64,000 nucleotides of DNA from Ottowia thiooxydans DSM 14619 (GCF_000422885.1 NZ_AUGX01000009.1:186001-250000); one strand, 5' to 3'; counted from the stretch's first letter, positions 36,908 to 45,793 are shown. The notes: generated by a model from the sequence alone, not told the origin. A program made the numbers and translations.

Positions 36908-36931
36908 GCCATCGCGCTCTAACGCGATGGC
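36908..36931 (+). terminator. hairpin after the glycosidase-like gene
   Basis: A perfect nine-base stem (GCCATCGCG at 36908-36916 with its complement at 36923-36931) and six-base loop, 25 bases past the stop codon. No T-run follows, so termination here would be Rho-dependent or weak. It precedes the ahcY promoter. Confidence 0.45.
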
Positions 36932-36936
36932 ACCTA

Positions 36937-36965
36937 CGTGGAAGGTTCGCGTAGCCTTCTATAAT
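36937..36965 (+). promoter_or_regulatory. probable promoter of the ahcY riboswitch transcript
   Basis: A perfect TATAAT at 36960-36965 lies nine bases before the first stem of the SAH riboswitch, the right distance for transcription to start at the aptamer. The -35 region (about 36937-36942, CGTGGA) is poor, so the exact promoter strength is uncertain. Confidence 0.6.
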
Positions 36966-36973
36966 CCCCACAT

Positions 36974-37048
36974 TCCGAGGAGCGTTGCAGCGCCTGCATT
37001 TACTGCCAGGCGTGAGGCTCGGACACCTTTCTTTGCAACGACGCTCAT
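36974..37048 (+). ncRNA. S-adenosylhomocysteine (SAH) riboswitch
   Basis: The sequence contains the conserved SAH-aptamer parts in order: CCGAGGAGCGTTGC (36975-36988), GCCAGGCGTGAGGCTCGG (37005-37022) and GCAACGACGCTCA (37035-37047). CCGAG and CTCGG close the first helix, and GAGCGTTGC pairs with the downstream GCAACG-ACGCTC strand to form the pseudoknot. SAH riboswitches turn on recycling genes when SAH builds up. The gene immediately downstream is SAH hydrolase, followed by metF, which is the classic target set. Confidence 0.92.
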
Positions 37049-37081
37049 CCACTGATGCAAGTGCGGTGAGCTTTTTTATTT
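37043..37081 (+). terminator. intrinsic terminator acting as the riboswitch expression platform
   Basis: GCTCATCCAC (37043-37052) can pair with GTGCGGTGAGC (37061-37071) with one bulge, followed directly by TTTTTTATTT. The left arm reuses the GCTCA bases that SAH binding holds in the aptamer pseudoknot, so ligand should block the terminator and allow read-through into ahcY. Confidence 0.8.
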
Positions 37082-37125
37082 CCCGCTTGCTTTAGTGGTT
37101 CAACACAAGTTGTTTTGGAGCCATC

Positions 37126-38562
37126 ATGAACGCACGCCTGAAAAAAACCGCTGTCGTAGACAGCGCTATCGCAGATATCCAATTGGCCGGTTGGGGCCGC
37201 AAGGAAATCAGTATCGCCGAAACGGAGATGCCTGGTCTGATGGCCATCCGCGAGGAATTTGCTAAATCCAAGCCGTTGAAAGGCGCTCGCATCACGGGCA
37301 GCCTTCACATGACGATTCAGACTGCGGTGCTGATCGAAACGTTGCAAGCACTGGGCGCGCAAGTGCGCTGGGCTTCTTGCAATATTTTCAGCACACAGGA
37401 TCACGCCGCTGCGGCCATTGCGGCCAGCGGCACGCCGGTGTTCGCCATCAAGGGCGAAACGCTGACGGATTACTGGGATTACACACACCGTATCTTCGAA
37501 TTTGGCCCCAAAGGCTCCAAAGGCGAAGGCCCGAACATGATTTTGGATGACGGTGGCGATGCCACGATGCTGATGCACCTGGGCAAGCAGGCCGAAACAG
37601 ATCCCAAGGTTCTCAGCAACCCCACCAGCGAAGAAGAAAAGATTGTCTTCGCGGCGATCAAGGCCAAGCTCAAGGAAGACCCTACCTGGTACAGCCGCAA
37701 GAGCGCAGAGATCATGGGCGTGACGGAAGAAACCACCACCGGGGTGCATCGCCTGAATGAGATGTCGGCCAAGGGTACGCTGATGTTCCGTGCCATCAAC
37801 GTGAACGATTCAGTTACCAAATCCAAGTTCGACAACCTCTATGGCTGCCGCGAATCGCTGGTAGATGGCATCAAACGCGCTACCGACGTGATGGTGGCAG
37901 GCAAGGTGGCCGTGGTGTGCGGCTACGGCGACGTGGGTAAGGGCTCTGCCCAGGCACTGCGCGCGCTTTCCGCCCAGGTGTGGGTCACGGAAATCGACCC
38001 CATCTGCGCATTGCAGGCCGCCATGGAAGGTTACCGTGTGGTCACCATGGAAGACGCCGCGCCGCTGGCTGACATCTTCGTGACCGCCACAGGCAACAAG
38101 GATGTCATCACCTACAAGCACATGAAGGCCATGAAAGACCAGGCCATCGTCTGCAATATTGGCCATTTCGACAACGAGATCGATGTGGCTGGTCTTGAAG
38201 AGAAGTGCAAGTGGGAAGAGATCAAGCCGCAGGTTGATCACGTTATCTTCAAGGATGGCAAGCGCATCATCTTGCTGGCCAAGGGCCGTCTGGTGAACCT
38301 GGGTTGTGGCACTGGCCACCCGAGCTACGTGATGTCTTCTTCCTTCGCCAACCAGACCATCGCGCAGATCGAGTTGTTTGCTCACTCAGACCGCTATAAC
38401 GTGGGCCAGGTCTATGTGCTTCCCAAGCACCTCGATGAGAAGGTGGCACGCCTGCAATTGGCCAAGCTCAATGCCAAGCTGAGCGAGCTCTCCAGCGAGC
38501 AGGCGCGCTACATTGGGGTGGCCAAGACCGGCCCTTACAAGCCGGACACCTACCGCTACTAA
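37126..38562 (+). CDS. ahcY: adenosylhomocysteinase (SAH hydrolase)
   Basis: A 478-residue NAD-dependent enzyme that splits S-adenosylhomocysteine into homocysteine and adenosine, relieving product inhibition of methyltransferases. Features: [41 protein letters not shown]-like [22 protein letters not shown], the NAD motif [13 protein letters not shown], and the C-terminal [10 protein letters not shown] that reaches the neighbouring subunit's cofactor site. The ATG has GGAG upstream. It is controlled by the SAH riboswitch and terminator in its leader, and heads a methyl-cycle group with tlyA and metF. Confidence 0.98.
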   Translation: MNARLKKTAVVDSAIADIQLAGWGRKEISIAETEMPGLMAIREEFAKSKPLKGARITGSLHMTIQTAVLIETLQALGAQVRWASCNIFSTQDHAAAAIAASGTPVFAIKGETLTDYWDYTHRIFEFGPKGSKGEGPNMILDDGGDATMLMHLGKQAETDPKVLSNPTSEEEKIVFAAIKAKLKEDPTWYSRKSAEIMGVTEETTTGVHRLNEMSAKGTLMFRAINVNDSVTKSKFDNLYGCRESLVDGIKRATDVMVAGKVAVVCGYGDVGKGSAQALRALSAQVWVTEIDPICALQAAMEGYRVVTMEDAAPLADIFVTATGNKDVITYKHMKAMKDQAIVCNIGHFDNEIDVAGLEEKCKWEEIKPQVDHVIFKDGKRIILLAKGRLVNLGCGTGHPSYVMSSSFANQTIAQIELFAHSDRYNVGQVYVLPKHLDEKVARLQLAKLNAKLSELSSEQARYIGVAKTGPYKPDTYRY

Positions 38563-38567
38563 GGCAG

Positions 38568-39314
38568 ATGCGGGCCGATCAACTGCTCGTTGAACGCGGC
38601 CTGGCCGCCAGCCGCAGTCAAGCGCAGCGCTTGATCGCGGCAGGCGGACGCTGGCACGCACCCAGCGGTTGGCGGACCCTTGTCAAAAGCGATGATCTGC
38701 CGGCCGATGCAGACATAGAGTTGTTTGACGTCGCAGAGGCGCGCTACGTCTCGCGAGGTGGCTTGAAGCTTGAAGGCGCGCTACGCGCGGCTGCGCTTGA
38801 TGTCACTGGCTGGCATTGCCTCGATGTGGGGCAATCCACAGGCGGTTTTACCGACTGCTTGCTGAAGCAAGGTGCCGCGCAGGTGGTGGGTGTGGACGTG
38901 GGCCATAGCCAATTGCATCCGCGTTTGCGAGCCGATGCGCGTGTACGTTGCCTGGAAGGTCTGAATGCGCGTGAGTTGAGCGCAGCCGGGCTGCGGGCCG
39001 CTGGCGTGGAGACACCTGGCTTTGATCTCGTCACTGGCGATCTGTCTTTCATTTCGCTTTCGCTGGTTCTACCCGCGCTAGCGCCACTGCTGGCCCCGAA
39101 TGGGGCCTTGTTGATGCTGGTAAAGCCGCAGTTCGAACTGCAACCAGGGCAACTGGGCAAAGGGGGCATCGTGCGCGATGCGGCACTTTACCCAGTCGTA
39201 GAACAACGCTTACGCCAGGCCTGCGCTGATGCAGGGCTGAGCGTCGCAGGCTGGTTCGATAGCGCCATTGCTGGCGGCGACGGCAACCGCGAATTTTTCA
39301 TTCATGCCACTTAG
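38568..39314 (+). CDS. tlyA: TlyA family RNA methyltransferase
   Basis: A 248-residue protein with an N-terminal S4 RNA-binding domain (RADQLLVERGLAASRSQAQRL) and a C-terminal FtsJ-like SAM-dependent domain (CLDVGQSTGGFTDCLL; VGVDVGHSQLHPRLR; LVTGDLSFISL; LVKPQFEL). Relatives 2'-O-methylate rRNA; some are annotated as haemolysin A. It starts five bases after ahcY and is followed by metF, so it shares the SAH-controlled transcript. Its use of SAM gives it a plain link with SAH removal. Confidence 0.9.
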   Translation: MRADQLLVERGLAASRSQAQRLIAAGGRWHAPSGWRTLVKSDDLPADADIELFDVAEARYVSRGGLKLEGALRAAALDVTGWHCLDVGQSTGGFTDCLLKQGAAQVVGVDVGHSQLHPRLRADARVRCLEGLNARELSAAGLRAAGVETPGFDLVTGDLSFISLSLVLPALAPLLAPNGALLMLVKPQFELQPGQLGKGGIVRDAALYPVVEQRLRQACADAGLSVAGWFDSAIAGGDGNREFFIHAT

Positions 39315-39339
39315 TGTGGTATTCAACACTGGTCGCATC

Positions 39340-40164
39340 ATGAGCTTTCCCCTGAGCCTGGAGTTTTTTCCACCCAAGACGCCTGAGGGCGCCCAGAAGC
39401 TGCGCGCGACAAGGCAGCAGCTGTATGCGCTCAAGCCTGAATTCTGCTCCGTGACCTTTGGTGCCGGTGGCTCCACACAAGAGGGCACCTTGGACACCGT
39501 GCGAGAAGTTCTCTTGGAAGGTGTTTCGGGCGTTCCACACCTGTCCTGCATCGGTCAGACCCGTGAATCTATCCGCGAACGGCTAGCGAGCTACCGCGCC
39601 GCTGGTGTGCAGCGCGTCGTGGCCCTGCGGGGTGATTTGCCTAGCGGCTACGGCATGGGTGGCGAATTCCGCTATGCCAGCGAGTTGGTGGAGTTCATTC
39701 GCAGCGAGACGGGCGACGCTTTTCACATTTCTGTGGCGGCCTATCCAGAGGTGCATCCTCAAGCCAGGTCTCCTCAGGCTGATTTGGACGCCTTCCAGGC
39801 GAAGGTATCTGCAGGCGCAGACACCGGCATCACTCAGTATTTCTTCAATGCGGATGCTTACTTTCGCTACAGGGAAGAGTTGCGCAAGCACGGCATGAAT
39901 ATTCCGATCATTCCAGGGATCATGCCCATCAGCAATTCGACCCAGCTGCTGCGATTCTCTGATGCCTGTGGCGCAGAAGTGCCGCGCTGGATCCGCCTGC
40001 GCTTGCAGTCCTATGGCGACGACGTTGCCTCCATCAAGGACTTTGGCGCCGACGTAGTCGCTCATCTCTGCCAACGCTTACGAGATGGCGGCGCGCCCGC
40101 GCTGCATATCTACACATTGAATCAAACTGCAGCGGTCTTGGAGCTGATGAAGCGGGTGGGATGA
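39340..40164 (+). CDS. metF: methylenetetrahydrofolate reductase
   Basis: From the ATG at 39340 (MSFPLSLEFFPPKTPEGAQK) a 274-residue FAD enzyme that reduces 5,10-methylene-THF to 5-methyl-THF for methionine synthesis. Motifs: SLEFFPPKT with the catalytic Glu, FCSVTFGAGGSTQEGT, VVALRGDLPSG and ISVAAYPEVHPQA. It is the last gene of ahcY-tlyA-metF, and the riboswitch therefore couples methyl supply to SAH level. The frame is open further left within tlyA, but the family start is clear. Confidence 0.97.
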   Translation: MSFPLSLEFFPPKTPEGAQKLRATRQQLYALKPEFCSVTFGAGGSTQEGTLDTVREVLLEGVSGVPHLSCIGQTRESIRERLASYRAAGVQRVVALRGDLPSGYGMGGEFRYASELVEFIRSETGDAFHISVAAYPEVHPQARSPQADLDAFQAKVSAGADTGITQYFFNADAYFRYREELRKHGMNIPIIPGIMPISNSTQLLRFSDACGAEVPRWIRLRLQSYGDDVASIKDFGADVVAHLCQRLRDGGAPALHIYTLNQTAAVLELMKRVG

Positions 40165-40284
40165 ATTCCGGAGAAGGTATGAGCGAATCCTTCTTATCGA
40201 CTTAGCCGTCAAAACGCAGCCGTCCGTGCGAAATGTAACAACCCGACATTTCCTCACAGGCTGAAAGTCGCTAGAATCCGCCCA

Positions 40285-40941
40285 ATGCTACGGGACACCT
40301 CTCCCGGCGTGCCTCAATGCGCGTCGGCTCCGGGAAGTGCTCACCGTTCACCAGTAGGCCGATATTTGTTGATTGGCGCTTTTTTTCTGGTGACTGGGCC
40401 ACTTTCGGCCCAGACGGTGCGCTCGGACGCTTCCTCCTCCTCTTCGCTGTCTTGCTCTTCGGCCAAGGCCGTTCATGACATGCGTTGCTCTAATTACTCT
40501 GGTTTCAAGGGTCGGTTGAGCCTGCGCGCCGAAACGCGAAGTACTTCAGCTGCTCCGGAAGAGGCGCTCGTCGGCTCGGCTGTGCGGCTCGGACGAGATT
40601 TGCAAAGCGGAATTGCTTCTTGGTACGGGCCGGGCTTTCATGGCCGCAAGACCGCCAACGGCGAGCGCTTTGACATGGGTGAGATGACAGCAGCCCATAA
40701 AACCCTGCCGTTTGGCACCCGTGTATTGGTGCATAACCCGCGCAACGGCAAGCAGGTAGTTGTACGCATCAATGACCGCGGACCTTACGCGCGTGGGCGC
40801 GTGATTGATCTCAGCGGAGCGGCCGCTTCAGCATTGGGTATCAAGGCGCGTGGCCATGATGCGGTGGTGTTGAAAGAAGTGCAGGAAACAGGAAATGGCG
40901 ACTTGGTCGCCAGCTCGACTGCCTCCGCATCTAGCGACTAA
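40285..40941 (+). CDS. septal ring lytic transglycosylase RlpA family protein (short form)
   Basis: 218 residues with an N-terminal hydrophobic segment (GRYLLIGAFFLVTGPLSAQ, signal peptide) and a C-terminal double-psi beta-barrel: GIASWYGPGFHGRKTANGE, TAAHKTLPFGTRVLVHN and VRINDRGPYARGRVIDLSGA. RlpA proteins cut peptidoglycan strands lacking stem peptides at the septum. This version lacks the C-terminal SPOR domain and has a serine-rich spacer (SDASSSSSLSCSS). It is preceded by a 120-base gap after metF and probably has its own promoter. Confidence 0.88.
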   Translation: MLRDTSPGVPQCASAPGSAHRSPVGRYLLIGAFFLVTGPLSAQTVRSDASSSSSLSCSSAKAVHDMRCSNYSGFKGRLSLRAETRSTSAAPEEALVGSAVRLGRDLQSGIASWYGPGFHGRKTANGERFDMGEMTAAHKTLPFGTRVLVHNPRNGKQVVVRINDRGPYARGRVIDLSGAAASALGIKARGHDAVVLKEVQETGNGDLVASSTASASSD

Positions 40942-40953
40942 TTGGAGCAATTC

Positions 40954-40984
40954 CCCTCACCCGTGAGATAGGGTGGGGTGAGGG
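40954..40984. terminator. CCCTCACCC hairpin downstream of the RlpA gene
   Basis: CCCTCACCC (40954-40962) pairs perfectly with 40976-40984 around a 13-base loop. It lies between convergent genes (rlpA-like and paaE) and may serve both strands, but no T-run follows. The same CCCTCACCC word occurs in the repeats at 45.7 and 57.3 kb. Confidence 0.4.
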
Positions 40985-41042
40985 TATGGCGGCTTGTCGC
41001 GAATAGCTGAACTCGGATCCGCGAGCTAATCGCCACACCCGC

Positions 41043-42146
41043 TCACCGCTCGTCGTAACTCACGATCAGCTTGTCAGTGGTCGGGCGTGCCTGGCAGCTC
41101 AGCACGAAGCCTTGCGCCATCTCGTCTTGCTCCAGCGTGAAATTCTTGTCCATGCTGACGCTGCCTTCAATGACCTTGGCGCGGCAAGTACAGCACACGC
41201 CGGCCTTGCAGGAGTAGGGCAGATCCAGGCCAGCGGAAAGGGCTACGTCGAGCACGTGCTGATCGCTGCGCATCGAAAGCTCATGCGATTTGCCATCGAT
41301 CATCACGGTGAGCTGAACTTGCCCCGCAGGTGCTTGCGGGTCTGATTGCGCGATGGCTGCGCGGCGGGCCTCAGCGCTCATGGCTTCCAGGCGAGGCGAG
41401 GTAAAGCGTTCGGTACGAATGCGCTCTGCTGGCACGCCGGCATCTTTCAGCGCAGTCTCCGTGACTTCAATCATCTCCTCGGGGCCGCAGATGAACACTT
41501 CGTCCATGCTGGCCGCAGGCAGTAGCGTACTAAGGAGTTGCTGCACCTTCGCCGCATCAATACGACCTTCCAGCAAAGGCACTTCCTGAGCTTGGCGCGA
41601 GAGAATGTGGATCAGCGTCAGCCGGTTTTTGTATTTGTCTTTGAGATCTTGCAAGGCCTCGTTGAACATCACGCTGGCCATGCGCCGGTTGCCATAGACC
41701 AAGGTGAACTTGGCCGTGGGGTGTTCTTCCATCGTGCTGGCAATGATGGAAAGAATGGGCGTGATCCCTGAGCCTGCGGCAAAGCCCACGCGATGCAGTG
41801 CACGTGGGTGCCTGGATACGAAGCGGCCATCTGGTGGCATCACGGAAAGCGTGTCTCCAGCTTTGAGTTCGGCTGCGGCCCAGTTGGAGAAAATGCCGCC
41901 TTCCATGGGGCGGATGCCCACCTCCAGCTCACTCGCGGCGGTGTAGTGGCCGCGTGTGGAGCAGATGGAATAGTTGCGCCGGATGTCTTCGCCATTCAGG
42001 TTCTTGCGCAGGGTAAGAAACTGGCCGGGCTCGAACTGGAAGCTCTCTTGTAGCTCTGGCGGTACGGCGAAAGTAATGGCAACGGCACCGGCCGCTTCAG
42101 GGCTGACGCGGGCAACGGTGAGATCGTGAAATCGCGGGGTGGACAT
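41043..42146 (-). CDS. paaE: phenylacetyl-CoA epoxidase reductase subunit
   Basis: A 367-residue NADPH reductase feeding electrons to the PaaABC epoxidase. The N-terminal FAD domain (RRNYSICS) and NAD(P) domain (GFAAGSGITPILSII) are followed by a C-terminal plant-type 2Fe-2S ferredoxin domain with CKAGVCCTCRAKVIEG and a fourth cysteine in FVLSCQARP. It is the last gene of the leftward paaABCDE operon and starts two bases after paaD. Confidence 0.95.
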   Translation of the reverse strand: MSTPRFHDLTVARVSPEAAGAVAITFAVPPELQESFQFEPGQFLTLRKNLNGEDIRRNYSICSTRGHYTAASELEVGIRPMEGGIFSNWAAAELKAGDTLSVMPPDGRFVSRHPRALHRVGFAAGSGITPILSIIASTMEEHPTAKFTLVYGNRRMASVMFNEALQDLKDKYKNRLTLIHILSRQAQEVPLLEGRIDAAKVQQLLSTLLPAASMDEVFICGPEEMIEVTETALKDAGVPAERIRTERFTSPRLEAMSAEARRAAIAQSDPQAPAGQVQLTVMIDGKSHELSMRSDQHVLDVALSAGLDLPYSCKAGVCCTCRAKVIEGSVSMDKNFTLEQDEMAQGFVLSCQARPTTDKLIVSYDER

Positions 42147-42148
42147 TT

Positions 42149-42730
42149 CTAGATTCTCTTGAAGTGATCAAACGGCTCCATGCAATCGAGGCAGCGGTAA
42201 AGCGCCTTGCACGCGGTGGAGCCGAAGTGAGAAATTTCGGTGGTATTTGCGGAGCCGCACTGCGGGCATGAAACCGCGTGAGCCTGGGTTTTCGCAGAGA
42301 TTCTGTTGGAGGAGAACTGAATGACGCTTCCCTGCGTTGCGGTGCTAGCGCAATGCGGCGGTGCGATGCCGTAGGCGCGCAGTTTCTCGCGAGCGACATC
42401 GGTCATCCAGTCGGTAGTCCAGGCGGGGGCGAGTTGCGTCACCACGCGCCCGGTCACACCTTCGCGTTCCAGCGCAGCAGCCACATCATCAGCGATTTGC
42501 TCCATGGCCGGGCAGCCGCTGTAGGTTGGGGTGATGACCGCCTCAATGGTGCCATCGAGGCCTCGCCGCACGTCCCGCAGGATCCCCATCTCGCGAAGCG
42601 TGACTACGGGGATCTCTGGATCGGTCAGCGCGTCCAAAGCTTCCCAGATGCGGTCGAACTCGGCCTGCTGCATGCCAGCGATTGGGGCGTGTGCAGCAGG
42701 CAGATGTTCAACGCTGGCCAATGGGCTCAC
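42149..42730 (-). CDS. paaD: phenylacetyl-CoA epoxidase assembly protein PaaD
   Basis: A 193-residue MIP18/DUF59-family protein, probably for iron-sulfur assembly of the epoxidase system. The N-terminal part has IWEALDALTDPEIPVVTLREMG and PTYSGCPAM; the C-terminal part has two CxxC pairs (VSCPQCGSANTTE and LYRCLDCMEPFDHF), as in long PaaD proteins. It overlaps paaC by four bases (ATGA), so translation is coupled. Confidence 0.95.
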   Translation of the reverse strand: MSPLASVEHLPAAHAPIAGMQQAEFDRIWEALDALTDPEIPVVTLREMGILRDVRRGLDGTIEAVITPTYSGCPAMEQIADDVAAALEREGVTGRVVTQLAPAWTTDWMTDVAREKLRAYGIAPPHCASTATQGSVIQFSSNRISAKTQAHAVSCPQCGSANTTEISHFGSTACKALYRCLDCMEPFDHFKRI

Positions 42731-43548
42731 CAGATGGCTCCGGGGTGGGCGCGGGCCAGGCTTTGCATTTCCGCGAGCAGATAGCCCAGGTGTTCGGAAT
42801 GAATGCCCTGCTTGCCCTGCGTGACGTAACCTTTGACGGGTGCGGGGCGTTTCAACGTGCCTTCTTCCAAGGCTTCGTTCACGATCTCATCCCACTCACA
42901 ACGCAGACCGGCCACGTCAACCCCAGCACCGCTGGCGTCCACGTCTCGTTCCACGGCGTGAGGCACCCAGAATTCATCTGTGTAAGGCAGGAGGTGGTCC
43001 ACGGCGGCTTGGGCACGTCTGTGAGACTCATCGCTGCCATCGCCGAGCCGAATGACCCAGTCGCGTGAATGACGCAGGTGATAGCGCGCTTCTTTGAGGC
43101 TTTTAGCAGCAATGGCTGCGAGTTGCGAGTCGGTCGATTGCTCAAGGCGCTCCCACACCAACACCATCAAGGTGCTGTAGAGGAAGTTCCTGACGATCGT
43201 GGTCGCCCAGTCGCGCTCGGCCGCAGCCGAGGGTAGCAAAGCGGGGCTGTGCGGGAGTTCCAGCAGCGTGTAGTTGCGGAAATCGGGCACGTCGCGGAAG
43301 TACGCCAAGGAGTCTTCCGTGGCGCCGTTCCCTTGCAAGGCTGCAGCGTGTTGGTAGAGCATGCGTGCCTGGCCGATGAGATCGAGGCTGTTGTTGGCCA
43401 TCGACAGGTCTTCTTCCAGGATCGGAGCGTGACCGCACCATTCAGCATTACGCTGACCGAGCACCAAGGCGTTGTCGGCCAAGTGCAGGAGGTAAGCCGC
43501 TGGAGCAGCCTGATTGAGCGTTGAGCTTTGAGCGTTGAGCGTATTCAT
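42727..43548 (-). CDS. paaC: phenylacetyl-CoA epoxidase structural subunit PaaC
   Basis: 273 residues from the ATG at 43548; the frame is open 129 bases further but that part is not family-like. PaaC is the non-catalytic ferritin-like partner of PaaA. Recognisable segments: LLHLADNALVLGQRNAEWCG, HAPILEEDLSMANNSLDLIG, VRNFLYSTLMVLVWERL and KEARYHLRHSRDWVIRLGDG. The start region contains a short imperfect DNA repeat coding for NTLNAQSSTLNQ. The gap to paaB is 55 bases, the only sizeable gap in the operon. Confidence 0.95.
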   Translation of the reverse strand: MNTLNAQSSTLNQAAPAAYLLHLADNALVLGQRNAEWCGHAPILEEDLSMANNSLDLIGQARMLYQHAAALQGNGATEDSLAYFRDVPDFRNYTLLELPHSPALLPSAAAERDWATTIVRNFLYSTLMVLVWERLEQSTDSQLAAIAAKSLKEARYHLRHSRDWVIRLGDGSDESHRRAQAAVDHLLPYTDEFWVPHAVERDVDASGAGVDVAGLRCEWDEIVNEALEEGTLKRPAPVKGYVTQGKQGIHSEHLGYLLAEMQSLARAHPGAIW

Positions 43549-43603
43549 GGTCTTGTCTGGTGTTGCGCTCCGCGTTGAACGCGAAGCGCCGAACGCCTTT
43601 ACC

Positions 43604-43933
43604 TCACATGTGTCCCACTTCTTCCGGAATTTCGTAGAAGGTGGGGTGGCGGTAAATCTTGTCGCTGGCTGGCTCAAAGAACTCGGGCTTATCTTCCGGC
43701 TCGCTGGCGGAAATCAGGTGCGATGGAATGACCCAGATCGATACGCCTTCCTGCCGGCGCGTATACACATCGCGGGCCATCTGCAGGGCGTGTTGCGAAT
43801 CGCTGGCGTGCAGGCTGCCGCAATGTTTGTGCTCAAGGCCTTGCTTGCTGCGTACGAAAACTTCCCACAAGGGCCAGTCGCGCAGGGCTTTGGCGCCCGC
43901 AGGCTTGGAGGAGGGAGTTGATTTGTCGTTCAT
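43604..43933 (-). CDS. paaB: phenylacetyl-CoA epoxidase subunit PaaB
   Basis: A 109-residue small subunit needed for a stable active epoxidase. The core [40 protein letters not shown] and [19 protein letters not shown] is highly characteristic. It overlaps the end of paaA by four bases (ATGA). Confidence 0.96.
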   Translation of the reverse strand: MNDKSTPSSKPAGAKALRDWPLWEVFVRSKQGLEHKHCGSLHASDSQHALQMARDVYTRRQEGVSIWVIPSHLISASEPEDKPEFFEPASDKIYRHPTFYEIPEEVGHM

Positions 43934-44958
43934 GCTGCTTCTTTCATCGCGCGCTGTTTTTGTTTTTCCGCATGCACCAGGGCGGCTTCACGGACCCAGG
44001 CGCCGTCTTCATGGGCTTTGACCCGCGTGGCCAGGCGTTCCTTGTTGCAGGGGCCGTGACCATTCACTGTTTGCCAAAACTCATCCCAGTCGATGGCGCC
44101 GTAGTCGTGCTGGCCTCGTGCCTCGTTCCACTTCAGATCCGGGTCAGGCAGGGTTACGCCCAGCACCTTGGCTTGCGGCACAGTGGCGTCAACGAATTTC
44201 TGGCGCAGGTCATCGTTGCTGATGCGCTTGATACCCCAGCGCCGGCCTTGTTCGCTGTTGGGGCTGTCCGCATCAGGAGGGCCAAACATGGCCAGGCATT
44301 TCCACCAGGTGCGGTTCACGGCGTCTTGCACCATGTCGCGCTGCGCCTGCGAGCCTTTCATCATCACCAGCAAGGCTTCATAGCCTTGGCGCTGGTGAAA
44401 TGACTCTTCCTTGCAAACGCGCACCATGGCTCTTGCGTATGGCCCATAGGAGCATCGGCAAAGGGGAATCTGGTTCATGATGGCCGCGCCATCGACCAGC
44501 CAGCCTATGACACCCACATCAGCCCAATTGAGCGTGGGGTAGTTGAAGATGCTGCTGTACTTGGCTTTGCCTGAATGCAAGCCCTCGAGCATTTGGTCCC
44601 GGCCGGTGCCCAAGGTTTCCGCCGCGCTGTAAAGGTACAGGCCGTGACCCGCCTCATCCTGAACTTTGGCGATGAGGATGGTTTTGCGCTTGAGGCTAGG
44701 TGCTCGGCTGATCCAATTGCCTTCGGGCAACATGCCGACGATTTCGGAATGAGCATGCTGGCTGATCTGGCGCACGAGCGTCTTGCGATAAGCCTCTGGC
44801 ATCCAATCGCGCGGCTCGATCCGCCCATCAGCGTTGATTTTTTCGTCAAAAGCGGCTTGCAGGGCAACTTCTGCCTGGCTCAGCGCCTTAGGTACTGGCC
44901 TCAGGCCCGCGGCCTTGGCTTCTGCCTCATCAGGCACGGAAAACGATTGGGTATACAT
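43930..44958 (-). CDS. paaA: phenylacetyl-CoA epoxidase catalytic subunit
   Basis: A 342-residue di-iron subunit that turns phenylacetyl-CoA into the 1,2-epoxide, the first step of aerobic phenylacetate breakdown. Iron-ligand segments are visible as [20 protein letters not shown] and [17 protein letters not shown]. It is the first gene of paaABCDE. The 34-bp palindrome 78 bases upstream of its ATG is the obvious control site. The remaining paa genes (paaK, paaG, paaZ and so on) are not in this window. Confidence 0.97.
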   Translation of the reverse strand: MYTQSFSVPDEAEAKAAGLRPVPKALSQAEVALQAAFDEKINADGRIEPRDWMPEAYRKTLVRQISQHAHSEIVGMLPEGNWISRAPSLKRKTILIAKVQDEAGHGLYLYSAAETLGTGRDQMLEGLHSGKAKYSSIFNYPTLNWADVGVIGWLVDGAAIMNQIPLCRCSYGPYARAMVRVCKEESFHQRQGYEALLVMMKGSQAQRDMVQDAVNRTWWKCLAMFGPPDADSPNSEQGRRWGIKRISNDDLRQKFVDATVPQAKVLGVTLPDPDLKWNEARGQHDYGAIDWDEFWQTVNGHGPCNKERLATRVKAHEDGAWVREAALVHAEKQKQRAMKEAA

Positions 44959-45035
44959 GCTGATCTCCTTGGCGCTCAGCGCCTGAGTGGCTTGGGGGCG
45001 TCCTCACGCCCTGACTTCCGGAACGTTCGAGTATA

Positions 45036-45069
45036 AATAATTAGCCGACCGATCGGTCGGCTAATTATT
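45036..45069. promoter_or_regulatory. 34-bp perfect palindrome, probable PaaR (TetR-type) operator of the paa operon
   Basis: Bases 45036-45069 form an exact 34-base palindrome centred on GATC, with core CCGACCGATCGGTCGG and AT-rich outer arms. A TATACT hexamer on the minus strand (45030-45035) adjoins it, so a repressor bound here would block transcription of paaA. The pattern suits a TetR-family dimer; in Burkholderiales the phenylacetate regulon is commonly governed by the TetR-type PaaR. No TetR gene is in the window. Confidence 0.7.
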
Positions 45070-45070
45070 G

Positions 45071-45351
45071 AGTGATCTTTAGGGGTTTACCCGATGGTCT
45101 GCGGAAGAGGGCGCTTTCGATGGTGGCTGCGCCCGCAAGAACGCGCTCGTCCACATGGAGTGCAGAGGGGCCGAGAGGGCGTTTTAGCGCAGAGGAGCCC
45201 GCTGAGAGGCTCTTGAAAGCCTGTCTGTGATCTTAGGTGTCTGAGGATTCTCTGGGATTGGCAGATACCCGAAGGCCGAATCCGATCGCTGGAGCGCGCT
45301 TCAAATGCTTTGAAGGGCCGCTCTCAGAGCCATGCCTTTCAGGTCCTTGAA
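45071..45351. other. intergenic stretch left of repeat copy A
   Basis: About 280 bases between the paa operator and the long repeat. Open frames here are short and continue into the repeat; none resembles a known protein. I see no RNA gene or promoter that I can support. Confidence 0.4.
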
Positions 45352-45793
45352 TTCTTTCCCCGGCTGGGAAAGACTAATATCCCGAAGGCCGAGCGTAGCA
45401 ATGGCCCGAGTGGGTATCCCACCCCTCTGGCCGCGCTGAGAAGCGCAGGGCGAGGGGCGGGCAAGAGCACTGAAAGATGCTCTTGCTTCGTAATCTAGCT
45501 TGCAGCCGCTGTTTGAACGTAGAGAACGAAGTGAACGCAGTGAGTTCGGCTGCACCGCCCCTTGACCGAGCATCGCAAGTTGCCCGGAGCGCAGCGCAGG
45601 GACGCGTCCGGCGGGGTCGCCTTTTTTGTGCCTACTATTTTTTGGCGACGCAAAAAATAGTAGGTGCGCCGCCGGGCGCAATTCCCGGCCTCCGACCTCG
45701 AAAAAACAGCAGAAGGTGATTAGCTAGCGCCACGAATAAATCAACCGCTGCTTGCCCTCACCCCCGCCCTCTCCCAAAGGGAGAGGGAGTTAA
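45352..45793. repeat. dispersed intergenic repeat, copy A (about 440 bp)
   Basis: Nearly collinear with 56953-57403 (copy B). Shared blocks include GGGAAAGACTAA, GAAGGCCGAGCG-AGCAATGG, GGGCGGGCAAGAGCACTGAA, CTTGACCGAGCA, AGCGCAGCGCAGGGA, GGGCGCAAT-CCCGGCCTCC and the closing CCCTCACCCCCGCCCTCTCC. Inside lies a perfect 14-base stem (45631-45644 with 45651-45664, six-base loop); near the end CCCTCTCCC/GGGAGAGGG forms a nine-base stem with an AAA loop. It fills most of the gap between paaA and rlmJ and encodes nothing recognisable. Confidence 0.85.

Noticed and set aside
43511-43548. Imperfect tandem DNA repeat (TTGAGCGTTGAGC-like) at the paaC start
   Set aside because: It codes for the first residues of PaaC (NTLNAQSSTLNQ) and has only two units; no sign of a separate element or phase-variable tract.
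45036-45069. The 34-bp palindrome as a transcription terminator
   Set aside because: It lies upstream of paaA, has no T-run, and has exact two-fold symmetry expected of a protein-binding site.
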